Notes: generated by a model from the sequence alone, not told the origin. A stretch of DNA of 64,000 bases from Pseudorhodobacter antarcticus (GCF_900110135.1 NZ_FOCO01000002.1:1-64000); one strand, 5' to 3'. Shown: positions 43,722-53,944, counted from the stretch's first letter. A program made the numbers and translations.

Positions 43722-44242
43722 TTGGCAAAATTTTTGCGGGGTTTACTGTGATTACTGCGGTGTTGGCCGGTGGGGCCATGTATTATCTGCAAGTTTATGC
43801 GTTTTATGATGAGGTGAAGGCGAACAGCCCTGCCGCCGAAATTCGCATGACAACGGTGGAGGGCGTGGCCGAACCCGTGATGATCGAGGCGTTTGAGGGG
43901 ATTGATTCCGAAAGTTCGCCCATCCGGTTTCGCGCCTGTTTTCGCACGCCGCAAAGCATGGCGATGCTGACCGAAACCTACCGCGTGTATGATCGGGCGG
44001 TGCCGTTGACCGCGCCCAGTTGGTTTGGCTGTTTTGACGCGCAAGCCATTGGTTTGGCGTTGGAAGAGGGGCGCGCCGTTGCCTATATGGGCGAGGAAAA
44101 CATCGAATATGGCATCGACCGCGTGATCGCGATCATGGACGATGGCCGGGCGTTTGCGTGGAACCAGATCAACCGCTGCGGGGCGGTGGTGTTTAAGGGC
44201 GAACCTGCGCCCGAAGGTTGCCCCGTTGTGAAAGAGGAATAA
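43718..44242 (+). CDS. DUF6446-type single-span membrane protein between glyQ and glyS
   Basis: 174 aa, with one N-terminal transmembrane helix ([26 protein letters not shown]) and a periplasmic domain containing [12 protein letters not shown] and [15 protein letters not shown] start at 43718 overlaps the glyQ stop; glyS begins 4 nt after its stop. A gene of this type at this exact position is typical of Rhodobacterales. Function unknown; tight coupling to the synthetase genes suggests co-translation rather than a shared reaction. Confidence 0.85.
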   Translation: MIGKIFAGFTVITAVLAGGAMYYLQVYAFYDEVKANSPAAEIRMTTVEGVAEPVMIEAFEGIDSESSPIRFRACFRTPQSMAMLTETYRVYDRAVPLTAPSWFGCFDAQAIGLALEEGRAVAYMGEENIEYGIDRVIAIMDDGRAFAWNQINRCGAVVFKGEPAPEGCPVVKEE

Positions 44243-44245
44243 GCC

Positions 44246-46522
44246 ATGCCCGATTTGTTGTTGGAGCTGTTTTCCGAGGAAATTCCCGCGCGGATGCAAG
44301 TGCGGGCAGCCTCAGACCTGAAAAAGCTGGTCACGGATGGCTTGGTGGAGGCGGGGCTGACCTATGCCAGCGCGGGCGCGTTTTGCACGCCGCGCCGTTT
44401 GGTGTTGTCGGTGGACGGGTTGCTGGGCGAAAGCAAACCGGTGCGCGAAGAACGCAAAGGGCCGAAAACCGATGCGCCGGATGCCGCCTTGCAGGGGTTT
44501 TTGCGCGCCACCGGGTTGACCCGTGAGCAGTTGGAGACGCGCGACGACAAAAAGGGGCAGGTCTATTTTGCCGTGTTGGAGCGGCCCGGACGTGCGGCAT
44601 CCGCGATTGTGGCGGAGGTGGTGGAGGCTGCTGTGCGCAACTTCCCTTGGCCGAAATCGATGCGCTGGGGGGCGGGGACGTTGCGCTGGGTGCGGCCTTT
44701 GCAATCTATTTTGTGTATTCTAAGCGATGAGGCGGGGGCGGAGGTGGTGCCCGTGGTGGTCGATCATCTGACCGCTGGGAATGTGACGTTCGGCCACCGT
44801 TTCATGGCCCCGGCTGCGATCACCGTGACGGGGTTTGAGGATTATTCTTTGCGGCTGCGCCGCGCCTTTGTGGTGCTGGACGCAGGCGAGCGGGAGGCCG
44901 CGATTTGGCAGGACGCGCAAAACCAAGCCTTTGCCCAAGGGTTGGAGGTGGTGCCGGACGCTGGCCTGCTGGCCGAGGTGGCGGGGTTGGTCGAATGGCC
45001 CGTGGTGTTGATGGGCCGGATTGATGCGGCGTTTTTGGACCTGCCGCCGGAGGTTTTGCAGACGTCGATGCGGGAGCATCAAAAATTCTTCTCGGTCCGT
45101 AACCCAAAGTCGGGGCGGATTGAAGGGTTTGTGACAGTCGCCAACCGCGACACGGCTGATCATGGGGCCACGATTTTGGCGGGCAATAACAAGGTGTTGT
45201 CGGCGCGGTTGTCGGATGCGAAATTCTTTTGGGAAAATGATTTGCGCGTGGTGGCGGCCAAGGGGTTGGACGGGATGGGGGCCGGGTTGGCGTCTGTGAC
45301 GTTCCACAACAAGCTGGGAAGCCAAGCCGACCGGGTGGCGCGGATTGCAGCACTGGCGGCGGAAATTGCGCCGATGGTGGGGGCGGATGCGGAACTGTCG
45401 GCTGCGGCTGCGCGGGTGGCCAAGGCCGATCTGCAATCCGCGATGGTGGGCGAATTCCCCGAACTGCAAGGCACGATGGGCGGCTATTACGCGCGGGCTG
45501 CTGGGATGCCAGAGGCTGTGGCGCTGGCCTGCAAAGCGCATTACGCGCCGCTGGGGCCAACCGATGCGGTGCCAACCGACCCGGTTTCCGTGGCCGTGGC
45601 GCTGGCCGATAAGATTGACACGCTGACCGGGTTCTGGGCGATTGACGAGAAACCGACAGGAAGCAAAGACCCCTTTGCGCTGCGTAGGGCTGCGTTGGGG
45701 GCTATTCGGTTGATTTTGGGGAATGGGGTGCGGATTGATTTACAAAACCTGCTAAATCAAGAAGGTCACATCCTATACGAATGTTTTTCCGTCGTTTTCA
45801 ACGTCTTTGAGCCCGATGGTGGCTCAGAAAACTGGGACGGCTGGCAACTAATTTTCACGGGTTATGATCGCGAAAGCCAAGAACCAAAGTATGTCACTTT
45901 TGAACGTCCGCGCAACCTGCACCTTGGTGATGACGAGATGGCTTTTGTCGGGGGTGATTTGGAGCCATATCTCCTCCCCACCCCAAGCGGAATTGCCACC
46001 GACCTCCTCACCTTCTTCCACGACCGCCTTAAAGTCTTTCTGCGCGATGAAGGCATCCGCCACGACATCATCGACGCCTGCATCGCGATGCCCGGCAATG
46101 ATGACCTGACGCTGCTGGTCAACCGCGCCCGCGCGCTCAATACCTTTATCACCTCTGATGATGGCACCAACCTGCTGCAAGGGTTCAAGCGTGCCAACAA
46201 TATCCTGACCCAAGCGGAGGCGAAGGATAATGTCGAATACTCCTACGGTGCCGATATTAAGTTTGCGGAAACCGATGTGGAACGCGCGCTGTTCCACGCG
46301 CTGGACACCGCCGCGGCGACCATTGCCCCGGCGATGAAAGTTGAGGATTTCGCCACGGCGATGGCCGCCCTTGCAAACTTGCGCGCACCGATTGATGCGT
46401 TTTTCAACACGGTGCAGGTGAACGCGGAAAACGACATCATCCGTCGCAACCGCCTGAACCTGCTGCACCGCATCCGCGCCGCCTGCGCGCCCGTGGCCGA
46501 CCTGACCAAGATTGAGGGCTAA
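44246..46522 (+). CDS. glyS: Glycine-tRNA ligase beta subunit
   Basis: 758 aa, longer than the roughly 690 aa usual for this subunit. The N-terminus MPDLLLELFSEEIPARMQVR and conserved blocks (REHQKFFSV, NDLRVVAAKGLDGMGAG) are normal. Between LGAIRLILGNGVRIDL and the DLLTFFHDRLKVFLRDEGIRHD segment there is an insertion of about 87 residues (about 499-585, nt 45740-46000) beginning NLLNQEGHILYECFSVVFNV. Its codons are more A/T-rich than the flanks, and codon choice shifts from G-rich to C-rich after it. The C-terminal anticodon-binding region is complete. Confidence 0.95.
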   Translation: MPDLLLELFSEEIPARMQVRAASDLKKLVTDGLVEAGLTYASAGAFCTPRRLVLSVDGLLGESKPVREERKGPKTDAPDAALQGFLRATGLTREQLETRDDKKGQVYFAVLERPGRAASAIVAEVVEAAVRNFPWPKSMRWGAGTLRWVRPLQSILCILSDEAGAEVVPVVVDHLTAGNVTFGHRFMAPAAITVTGFEDYSLRLRRAFVVLDAGEREAAIWQDAQNQAFAQGLEVVPDAGLLAEVAGLVEWPVVLMGRIDAAFLDLPPEVLQTSMREHQKFFSVRNPKSGRIEGFVTVANRDTADHGATILAGNNKVLSARLSDAKFFWENDLRVVAAKGLDGMGAGLASVTFHNKLGSQADRVARIAALAAEIAPMVGADAELSAAAARVAKADLQSAMVGEFPELQGTMGGYYARAAGMPEAVALACKAHYAPLGPTDAVPTDPVSVAVALADKIDTLTGFWAIDEKPTGSKDPFALRRAALGAIRLILGNGVRIDLQNLLNQEGHILYECFSVVFNVFEPDGGSENWDGWQLIFTGYDRESQEPKYVTFERPRNLHLGDDEMAFVGGDLEPYLLPTPSGIATDLLTFFHDRLKVFLRDEGIRHDIIDACIAMPGNDDLTLLVNRARALNTFITSDDGTNLLQGFKRANNILTQAEAKDNVEYSYGADIKFAETDVERALFHALDTAAATIAPAMKVEDFATAMAALANLRAPIDAFFNTVQVNAENDIIRRNRLNLLHRIRAACAPVADLTKIEG

Positions 46523-46523
46523 C

Positions 46524-46577
46524 CTCTTTTTCTGTTTACAAATATCCCACGGGGGTTTGGGGGCGTGAAGCCCCCAA
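46524..46577 (+). terminator. Class B intergenic motif plus hairpin after glyS
   Basis: CTCTTTTTCTGTTTACAAAT (46524-46543) continues into ATCCC and a hairpin TTGGGGGC-GTGAA-GCCCCCAA at 46557-46577. It begins 2 nt after the glyS stop. The sequence and layout copy those after ftsY at 32139. Confidence 0.65.
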
Positions 46578-46625
46578 CTTTGACCAAGCACGCCCCGGCT
46601 TTCTGCGCAAACCCAACCGTTTTAC

Positions 46626-46653
46626 TTGCGCGACACCCCGTTCCGTCTATGCT
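46626..46653 (+). promoter_or_regulatory. Candidate sigma-70 promoter for the PPDK-like gene
   Basis: TTGCGC and TATGCT separated by 16 nt, ending about 27 nt upstream of the GTG start at 46680. The match is reasonable for a housekeeping promoter but has not been tested; promoter calls by eye in GC-rich alphaproteobacteria are weak. Confidence 0.3.
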
Positions 46654-46679
46654 GCGATTGAACATAAAAAGGTGCCGCA

Positions 46680-49229
46680 GTGCAGAAACTTGACCTGATC
46701 ACGGATTTCGCTGAAATCACCCATGGGGCGGCGATCACCACGCCGACGCATGGCTGGCGGGCGAAATGTTTGCAGCGGTTGGGGCGGCTGGATATGCCGG
46801 TGCCGCGCACGGTGGCGGTGTCGGCGGCTGCGGTGCAGGCGATTGCGGCGGGGCGCAGTTTGGATTGCGCGGGCGTTTTGGCGTGTTTTGGGCCGGATGC
46901 GCTGGTGTCCGTGCGGCCCAGCCCGGAAAATCCGGAATGGGGCGGGCCATCGACCGTGTTGAACATCGGGATGAATGCGGCGCGGCATGCGGGGTTGGTG
47001 CTGACGCATGGGCAGGCGGCGGCGGATGCGCTGTATCTGCGATTTGTGCAAGGATACGCGGTGCATGTGGCCCGTTTGGACCCCGATATGTTCGAAATTG
47101 CCGAACCGTCGGCGCAGGCGTTGCGCGATGCGCTGCGCGCCTACCGCGATGAGATGGACGAGCCGTTCCCCGAGGACCCGGCGCGGCAGTTGGCAGAGGT
47201 GCTGCGGTCCATGGCACGGGCGTGGGCCGGAACATCGGCGCGGTTGCTGCGCCAATCCAAAGGCGCGCCCGAAGATGCGCCGCTGGGGTTGGTGGTGCAA
47301 GAAATGGTGCAAGGGATGGGGCAAGGCCTGTCTGGCACCGGGGTTATTCAGTTTATTGACCCGGTGACGGGGCTGGAGCAGATCACGGGGCGGTTTGTGG
47401 GGCAAAGCCAATCGACCGACCTGAATGATGTGTGCGAGGAGGCGCTTTATTTGACGCGCGACCCACGCGGCCCGTCGTTGGAGGATTTGGCGCCCGAGAT
47501 TTTTGCGACGCTGGCGCGGCAGGGGGCGGCATGCCGAGCCAAGCTGCGTGAGGAGATGCAGATAAAATTCACCATTGATCGCAACAGCTTGGCAGTGATT
47601 GATGCAGTGCGGGTGCCCCGGTCCAGCCGGGCGGGGCTGCGCATTGCGGTGGAACTGGCGCAAGACGGGATTATCACGCGCGAGGAGGCGATTTTGCGGG
47701 TGGAACCGCGCGCGCTGTCGGAATTGCTGCACCCGCAGGTCGATCCGCGCGGGCCGCGCGATGTGGTGGCGCGGGGCATTGCGGCCAGTCCGGGGGCCGC
47801 GACGGGGCGGATTGTGTTTTCATCGGCAGCAGCCCAAGCCAGCGAGTCGCGCGGTGAGGCGTGCATTTTGGTTCGGCGTGAAACCGCGCCCGAAGATATT
47901 CGCGGCATGCATTCGGCGGTTGGTGTTTTGACCGAACGCGGCGGCATGACCAGCCATGCGGCGGTGATTGGTCGCGGTTTGGGCCTGCCCTGCATTGTGG
48001 GCGCATCGGACCTGAGCTTTGACGCCAAGGCGCTGACCATCACCTCAAAATCGGGCCGCAAGTTTGTGGAAGGCGATGTGATTACGGTGGATGGCACCAC
48101 GGGCGAGGTGTTGGCCGGGGCGACCGAAATGTTGCCGCCCGCGCTGGATGATGCGTTTCGCACGCTGCTGTCTTGGGCCGATGATGTGCGCGATATTGGG
48201 ATTCGCGCCAATGCCGACACGCCCGCCGATGCGCTGGTTGCGCGCAACTTTATGGCGCAGGGCATTGGGCTGTGCCGCACCGAACATATGTTTTTTGAAG
48301 AGGCGCGGTTGGTCGCAATGCGCGAGATGATCTTTGCCGATACGCCTGCCGACCGGGCGGCAGCCTTGGCAAGGTTGTTGCCCATGCAGCGCGATGACTT
48401 TGTGCAAGTGTTTGAAATTATGCAGGGTTTGCCTGTGTGTATCCGGTTGTTTGACCCGCCGCTGCACGAATTTTTGCCCCATTCGCGCGAAGGGATGCGC
48501 GAGTTGGCGGAGGCGCTGGACCGCCCCTTGTCGGAGGTGATTAGGCGTGCGGAGGCGTTGGCGGAGTTCAACCCGATGCTGGGGATGCGCGGTGTGCGGT
48601 TGGGGATTGTGCTGCCTGAAATTTACGACATGCAAGCGCAGGCGATTTTTGAGGCGGTGATTGAGGTGGCGCGGCGCGGCGGGTCGATTGTGCCCGAAAT
48701 CATGATCCCTTTGGTGTCGGCGCGGCGCGAGGTGGAGTTGGTGAAAACCCGGATTGATGCGGTGGCAGCAAGGGTGCGCACGGCCAAGCTGACCGATTTC
48801 GCGTTCAAGCTGGGCGTGATGGTGGAAACCCCGCGCGCGGCGTTGCGGGCGGGTGATATTGCGCAGCACGCGGCATTTTTATCGTTTGGGACCAATGATT
48901 TGACGCAGATGACCTATGGCTTGTCGCGCGATGATGCTGGGCGGTTTATGAACACCTATGTGCAGCAGGGTGTGTTTCCCGAAGATCCCTTCCATATCTT
49001 GGATGTGGACGGGGTGGGGGAGTTGTTGTTGATTGGGGCCGAACGTGGGCGGCAGACGCGCGAAAAGCTGACCCTTTCGATTTGTGGGGAGCATGGGGGC
49101 AACCCCGAATCAATCGCGTTTTGCCGCAAGGCGGGGTTTGATTATGTGTCCTGTTCGCCCTACCGGGTGCCGTTGGCGCGGTTGGCTGCGGCCCATTTGG
49201 CGCTGTTGGACCCCAACGACGGAAATTAA
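46680..49229 (+). CDS. Pyruvate, phosphate dikinase-like PEP-utilising enzyme
   Basis: 849 aa. The C-terminal two-thirds are PPDK-like: phospho-His in TERGGMTSHAAVIGRGLGLPCIVG, GIGLCRTEHMFFE, MLGMRGVRLGI, LSFGTNDLTQMTYGLSRDDAG and SICGEHGGNP. The N-terminal ATP-binding domain is altered: it lacks the usual GGKGANLAEM start, and the normal SVRSGA-PGMMDTVLNLG lid reads SVRPSPENPEWGGPSTVLNIG. It may be a PPDK paralogue with changed nucleotide specificity, or a regulatory form. GTG start at 46680 after AAAAAGG. Confidence 0.85.
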   Translation: MQKLDLITDFAEITHGAAITTPTHGWRAKCLQRLGRLDMPVPRTVAVSAAAVQAIAAGRSLDCAGVLACFGPDALVSVRPSPENPEWGGPSTVLNIGMNAARHAGLVLTHGQAAADALYLRFVQGYAVHVARLDPDMFEIAEPSAQALRDALRAYRDEMDEPFPEDPARQLAEVLRSMARAWAGTSARLLRQSKGAPEDAPLGLVVQEMVQGMGQGLSGTGVIQFIDPVTGLEQITGRFVGQSQSTDLNDVCEEALYLTRDPRGPSLEDLAPEIFATLARQGAACRAKLREEMQIKFTIDRNSLAVIDAVRVPRSSRAGLRIAVELAQDGIITREEAILRVEPRALSELLHPQVDPRGPRDVVARGIAASPGAATGRIVFSSAAAQASESRGEACILVRRETAPEDIRGMHSAVGVLTERGGMTSHAAVIGRGLGLPCIVGASDLSFDAKALTITSKSGRKFVEGDVITVDGTTGEVLAGATEMLPPALDDAFRTLLSWADDVRDIGIRANADTPADALVARNFMAQGIGLCRTEHMFFEEARLVAMREMIFADTPADRAAALARLLPMQRDDFVQVFEIMQGLPVCIRLFDPPLHEFLPHSREGMRELAEALDRPLSEVIRRAEALAEFNPMLGMRGVRLGIVLPEIYDMQAQAIFEAVIEVARRGGSIVPEIMIPLVSARREVELVKTRIDAVAARVRTAKLTDFAFKLGVMVETPRAALRAGDIAQHAAFLSFGTNDLTQMTYGLSRDDAGRFMNTYVQQGVFPEDPFHILDVDGVGELLLIGAERGRQTREKLTLSICGEHGGNPESIAFCRKAGFDYVSCSPYRVPLARLAAAHLALLDPNDGN

Positions 49230-49415
49230 GGTTTATCAGGGGGTTATGCGGGTTTTAGTACCAATGTTTCAAAGGGTGAAATATGCGTTTGTTGCAAAAA
49301 TACCACAAGGTATAGACTCTGGAAAAAATTTCAGCTAGGTGAAGCGCTGCGACGCGTGGGGGGCTGGGGTTCCGGCAGCGCGTTTGTAGGTGAAACAGAT
49401 CCGGGATCTTGCTGA

Positions 49416-50057
49416 ATGAATGTGCGATTAAGTTGGTTGGGCGCCGCTGCCATGGCGCTTGCGTTGACAGGTGTTGCCGTTGCCGAAACGTCGATGAGCC
49501 GATCAAACAACCCGACGGAAAATCTGGGCGCGCTGATGGGCGCGGAGCGGTTGGCGTTGGGTGCGATGCCCGAGGCGATGCTGACCCATGCGCGGCCCAA
49601 AGAGGCGGCGACGCAGGTTTCCTATGACCGCAACTGGATTGCCAAGCAGCCCACAGCCACTGGGGGCGACCAGTTTGCCTGCCTTGCCAAAGCCCTTTAT
49701 TTTGAGGCGCGTGGCGAATCCATCAAAGGGCAGTTTGCCGTGGCCGAGGTGATTTTGAACCGGGTCGACAGCCGCAAATATCCAAATTCGGTTTGTGGCG
49801 TGGTGAACCAAGGCGCGCATCGGCGCAATTCGTGCCAGTTTTCATATGCTTGCGATGGGCGCGCGGACCGGATTAACGAAAAGGCAGCCTATGCCCGCGT
49901 GGCCAAAGTGGCGCGGGTGATGATTGACGGTGCGCCGCGCAATCTGACCAAAGGCGCCACGCATTTCCACACCACATCTGTGCGCCCCAATTGGGCGCGG
50001 CGGTTCCCAAACACTGCCAAAATTGGCACCCATTTGTTTTACCGCCAACCGTCCTGA
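49416..50057 (+). CDS. SleB-type cell wall hydrolase
   Basis: 213 aa with a signal peptide (MNVRLSWLGAAAMALALTGVAVA). The hydrolase_2 (SleB/CwlJ) domain begins CLAKALYFEARGESIKGQFAVAEVILNRVDS, with the catalytic Glu in YFEARGE, and ends with HFHTTSVRPNWA. It probably cleaves peptidoglycan in the periplasm. The ATG at 49416 is set by the signal peptide. The 186-nt region before it shows no obvious hairpin beyond a GGGGGG run. Confidence 0.9.
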   Translation: MNVRLSWLGAAAMALALTGVAVAETSMSRSNNPTENLGALMGAERLALGAMPEAMLTHARPKEAATQVSYDRNWIAKQPTATGGDQFACLAKALYFEARGESIKGQFAVAEVILNRVDSRKYPNSVCGVVNQGAHRRNSCQFSYACDGRADRINEKAAYARVAKVARVMIDGAPRNLTKGATHFHTTSVRPNWARRFPNTAKIGTHLFYRQPS

Positions 50058-50150
50058 TCGTCGTGCGGCCGTTCCAAGGCGGCGCTAACGGGCATGGCCG
50101 GGCCTGGGGCCGCGTGATATGGCTGGGGATTAACCCTTGGTGGAGCGGCG

Positions 50151-51023
50151 ATGACCAGCGATCTTTCCCATGCTTTTGACCACCCGGATGCGCGGGTGGC
50201 CGGTTTGGTGGGCGATGACCCGGCAGACCGTATTTCCGTGCGCGATTATGTGGTCGAGGTGGAAATCGGTGCTTTTGCGCAAGAGCGCGGCGTTTTGCAA
50301 AAGGTGCGGTTCAACATCGTGGTGGAGGTGGCGAAGGTGCCGCAGCCTTTGGATGATGATGTTGATCTGATCCTGTCTTATGACCGATTGACGCAAGCGG
50401 TGGGGCACGAGTTGTGCGCGGAGCGTGTGAACCTGTTGGAAACATTGGCAGAACGGGTGGCGCTGCGGATATTGGCGGAACCGCAAGCGTTGCGGGTTTT
50501 TCTGCGGATCGAAAAAATTGACCGTGGCCCTTATGATTTAGGGGTAGAGATTGTGCGCAGCAAGGCCGCTGTGGCGGTCGATGCGCTGGCCGCACCCCGC
50601 CCTGTGGTGGTGTATTTGGGCGATCCCGGTGCGTTGACAGGCGCGATTGCGGCGTTGGATGGTGCGGCCCCGTTGATTATTGTGACCGCAGTGCCCGATT
50701 TACCCCTGCCTGTCAGTGGGGACCCCCAAGGCCAGCGCCGGATTGCGCTGCTGGCGATGGAGCAGGCGGCATGGGCGCTGGCGGGCCGCGATGCGCGCTG
50801 TTTTGTGGTGGGCACGCGGACGGAGTTGGATTGGGCGCTGCGCAACGGCCAGATCAGCGTTTGGGCCCCCAGTCGGATGGTGATGGACGCGGTTGTACCG
50901 CCGCAGGGTGATGGTTTGGCGCTGGCCGCGTGGTTGGCTGCGCAAATGCAAGCGCTGGAGTTGGTTGTGGTGGGCGTGCCCGCCCCGGATGCGACAATCC
51001 CGGTGCGGGCATTGGTGCTGTGA
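50151..51023 (+). CDS. folB: Dihydroneopterin aldolase with C-terminal extension
   Basis: 290 aa. Residues about 25-135 form the FolB fold: ISVRDYVVEVEIGAFAQERGVLQKVRFNIVVEV, then the conserved ILSYDRLTQAVGHEL and NLLETLAERVA. FolB aldolases are normally about 120 aa; here the C-terminal 150 residues (from AAPRPVVVYLGDP) look like a second alpha/beta domain I do not recognise. It cleaves dihydroneopterin on the way to folate. The stop overlaps folP (TGATG), so the two form a folate operon. Confidence 0.9.
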   Translation: MTSDLSHAFDHPDARVAGLVGDDPADRISVRDYVVEVEIGAFAQERGVLQKVRFNIVVEVAKVPQPLDDDVDLILSYDRLTQAVGHELCAERVNLLETLAERVALRILAEPQALRVFLRIEKIDRGPYDLGVEIVRSKAAVAVDALAAPRPVVVYLGDPGALTGAIAALDGAAPLIIVTAVPDLPLPVSGDPQGQRRIALLAMEQAAWALAGRDARCFVVGTRTELDWALRNGQISVWAPSRMVMDAVVPPQGDGLALAAWLAAQMQALELVVVGVPAPDATIPVRALVL

Positions 51024-51847
51024 TGCGGGCCGCAGGGACAGTGTGCGGGGTGGCGCTGGACCGCCCGCGGATTATGGGGATATTGAACGTAACCCCGGAT
51101 AGTTTTTCGGATGGGGGCGATTTTTCATCCGTGGCGTCGGTTTTGGCGCGCGCGGCCTTGATGCAATCCGCCGATATTTTGGACATTGGCGGCGAGAGCA
51201 CGCGACCGGGGGCCGAGACGGTTTCGGTCGCGGAGGAGATTGGCCGTGTGGTGCCTGCCATTCGCGCGCTGCGCGATGCAGGGGTGGTGACGCCCATCAG
51301 CATCGACACGCGCAAGGCAGCGGTGGCGGATGCAGCCTTGGCGGCGGGGGCGGATATGGTGAATGATGTCACCGCCTTTCGATTTGACCCTGAAATGGTG
51401 GATGTGGTGGCGGGGTGGGGCGTGCCGGCCTGCCTGATGCATTCCAAGGGGGAGCCTGCGACGATGCAGGTGAACCCGACCTATACGGATGTGCTGGCCG
51501 AGGTTTTGGCGCATTTGGCGGAACGTGTGGATTTTGCCGTGTCGCGCGGTGTGGCGCAGGGGCTGCTGGTGGTGGACCCCGGCATCGGGTTTGCAAAGAC
51601 CCAAGCGCATAATTTGACGTTGTTGCGGGGGCTGGGCGCGTTCCATGCGCTTGGGTGCCCCGTGCTGTTGGGGGCCTCGCGCAAGAAATTCATTGGGGTT
51701 ATTGGTGGCGCGGATTTAGCGGCGGACCGTGTGCCGGGGTCGATCGCGGTGGCGCTGCACGGCGCAGCGCAGGGCGCACATATTTTGCGGGTGCATGATG
51801 TGGCCGCAACCGCGCAGGCGCTGGCGCTGTGGGGCGCGCTGAATTAA
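51023..51847 (+). CDS. folP: Dihydropteroate synthase
   Basis: 274 aa. The pterin-binding signatures RIMGILNVTPDSFSDGGDF and ILDIGGESTRPGAETV, plus ISIDTRKAAVADAAL, DVTAF and VDPGIGFAKTQAHNLTLL, are intact. It joins p-aminobenzoate to dihydropterin pyrophosphate and is the target of sulfonamides. The ATG at 51023 overlaps the folB stop by one base. The stop overlaps the end of the convergent EamA gene by 4 nt. No glmM follows, unlike many bacteria. Confidence 0.97.
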   Translation: MRAAGTVCGVALDRPRIMGILNVTPDSFSDGGDFSSVASVLARAALMQSADILDIGGESTRPGAETVSVAEEIGRVVPAIRALRDAGVVTPISIDTRKAAVADAALAAGADMVNDVTAFRFDPEMVDVVAGWGVPACLMHSKGEPATMQVNPTYTDVLAEVLAHLAERVDFAVSRGVAQGLLVVDPGIGFAKTQAHNLTLLRGLGAFHALGCPVLLGASRKKFIGVIGGADLAADRVPGSIAVALHGAAQGAHILRVHDVAATAQALALWGALN

Positions 51848-52716
51848 CCCGGTTTGCGTTGTGACAGCAAAAGCCCCGCGAGGATGAGGGCGAGGGCGGC
51901 GAAAAACCGCAAGGGCAATTCTTCATTTAACACCAGCACGCCGAAAACGACCGACCAGACGGGCACTTGGTAGCTGGTCAGGGTCATGAACCCCGACCCT
52001 GCGCTGCGGATTACGGACACGCGCAACAGGGCGGCAAGGGCCGTGGGGACCAGCCCCAGCAGGATGATGGCGGTGCCGGGGATGGGCCCGGCCCATGTGG
52101 GGACCCCTTCGGTTACCAGCATCAAGGGGGTTAGGGTGACCGCGCCCACGGTCAGCGACAGGGCGGCCAGCGTGATCGGGTCAATCGGGGGGCAGCGGCG
52201 GGTGAGGACCGAGGCCACCGCATAGCACAGCGCGGCGGCGATGCAGGCGAGGCGCGGCAGCACCAAGGGGCCACCCGTCAGGATGTCGGGGCCAAGCAGG
52301 ATAAGCGTGCCGAGAAAGCCAAGGCCAAAGCCTGCAGCCTTGAACCGGTGCAGGGTTTCGCCCGCAAAGATATAGGCCAGCGGCAAAACGAGCAGCGGCA
52401 CGGCGGCCATCGACAAGCCTGCGAAGGCCGAGGGGACTTGGGTTTGACCCCAACTGAGGAGCGTAAACGGGATGGCGGAGGAAAGGAGGCCAATGGGAAG
52501 GATATGCGCCCAAAGTTTGGCGCTGTGCGCGGGCATCGGGCGACCAAGGGCTGCGGCAAGGCTGGCAAGGGCAAGCGCGCCGAGGACCACGCGGGCGGTG
52601 GCGACCGTGATGGGGCCGTAACCGCGCAACGCGAAACTGACCACCATGAAGGTGCCGCCCCAAACCAAACCGAGAAACAAGATCGACAGCCAGTCGCGGC
52701 GGGTGGGTTGGGTCAT
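51844..52716 (-). CDS. EamA/DMT-family permease
   Basis: 290 aa with about ten transmembrane helices in two EamA repeats. Landmarks are LFLGLVWGGTFMVVSFAL at the N-terminus, FAGLSMAAVPLLVLPLAYIF, and the C-terminal TSYQVPVWSVVFGVLVLNEELPLRFFAALALILAGLLL. Probably exports a small metabolite; substrate unknown. Followed at its 3' end by folP in convergent orientation, with a 4-nt overlap. Confidence 0.88.
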   Translation of the reverse strand: MTQPTRRDWLSILFLGLVWGGTFMVVSFALRGYGPITVATARVVLGALALASLAAALGRPMPAHSAKLWAHILPIGLLSSAIPFTLLSWGQTQVPSAFAGLSMAAVPLLVLPLAYIFAGETLHRFKAAGFGLGFLGTLILLGPDILTGGPLVLPRLACIAAALCYAVASVLTRRCPPIDPITLAALSLTVGAVTLTPLMLVTEGVPTWAGPIPGTAIILLGLVPTALAALLRVSVIRSAGSGFMTLTSYQVPVWSVVFGVLVLNEELPLRFFAALALILAGLLLSQRKPG

Positions 52717-52739
52717 GTGCGGGCTTCTTTATGCAAAAT

Positions 52740-52771
52740 GGGGGGGGCGTGCGGTGTCGCGCGCCCCCCCC
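52740..52771 (-). terminator. Intrinsic terminator after ilvC
   Basis: A 14-bp stem (GGGGGGGGCGTGCG with CGCGCGCCCCCCCC, one G-T wobble) and a 4-nt loop. Read on the minus strand it is followed by ATTTTGC. It lies 22 nt after the ilvC stop codon. Confidence 0.75.
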
Positions 52772-52793
52772 GACTGTGATTGCTGATTTAGGT

Positions 52794-53905
<1,112 letters not shown>

Positions 53906-53944
53906 GAAAGATCATGCGCAGATTGGGCCTTTGGTGAAAAATTC

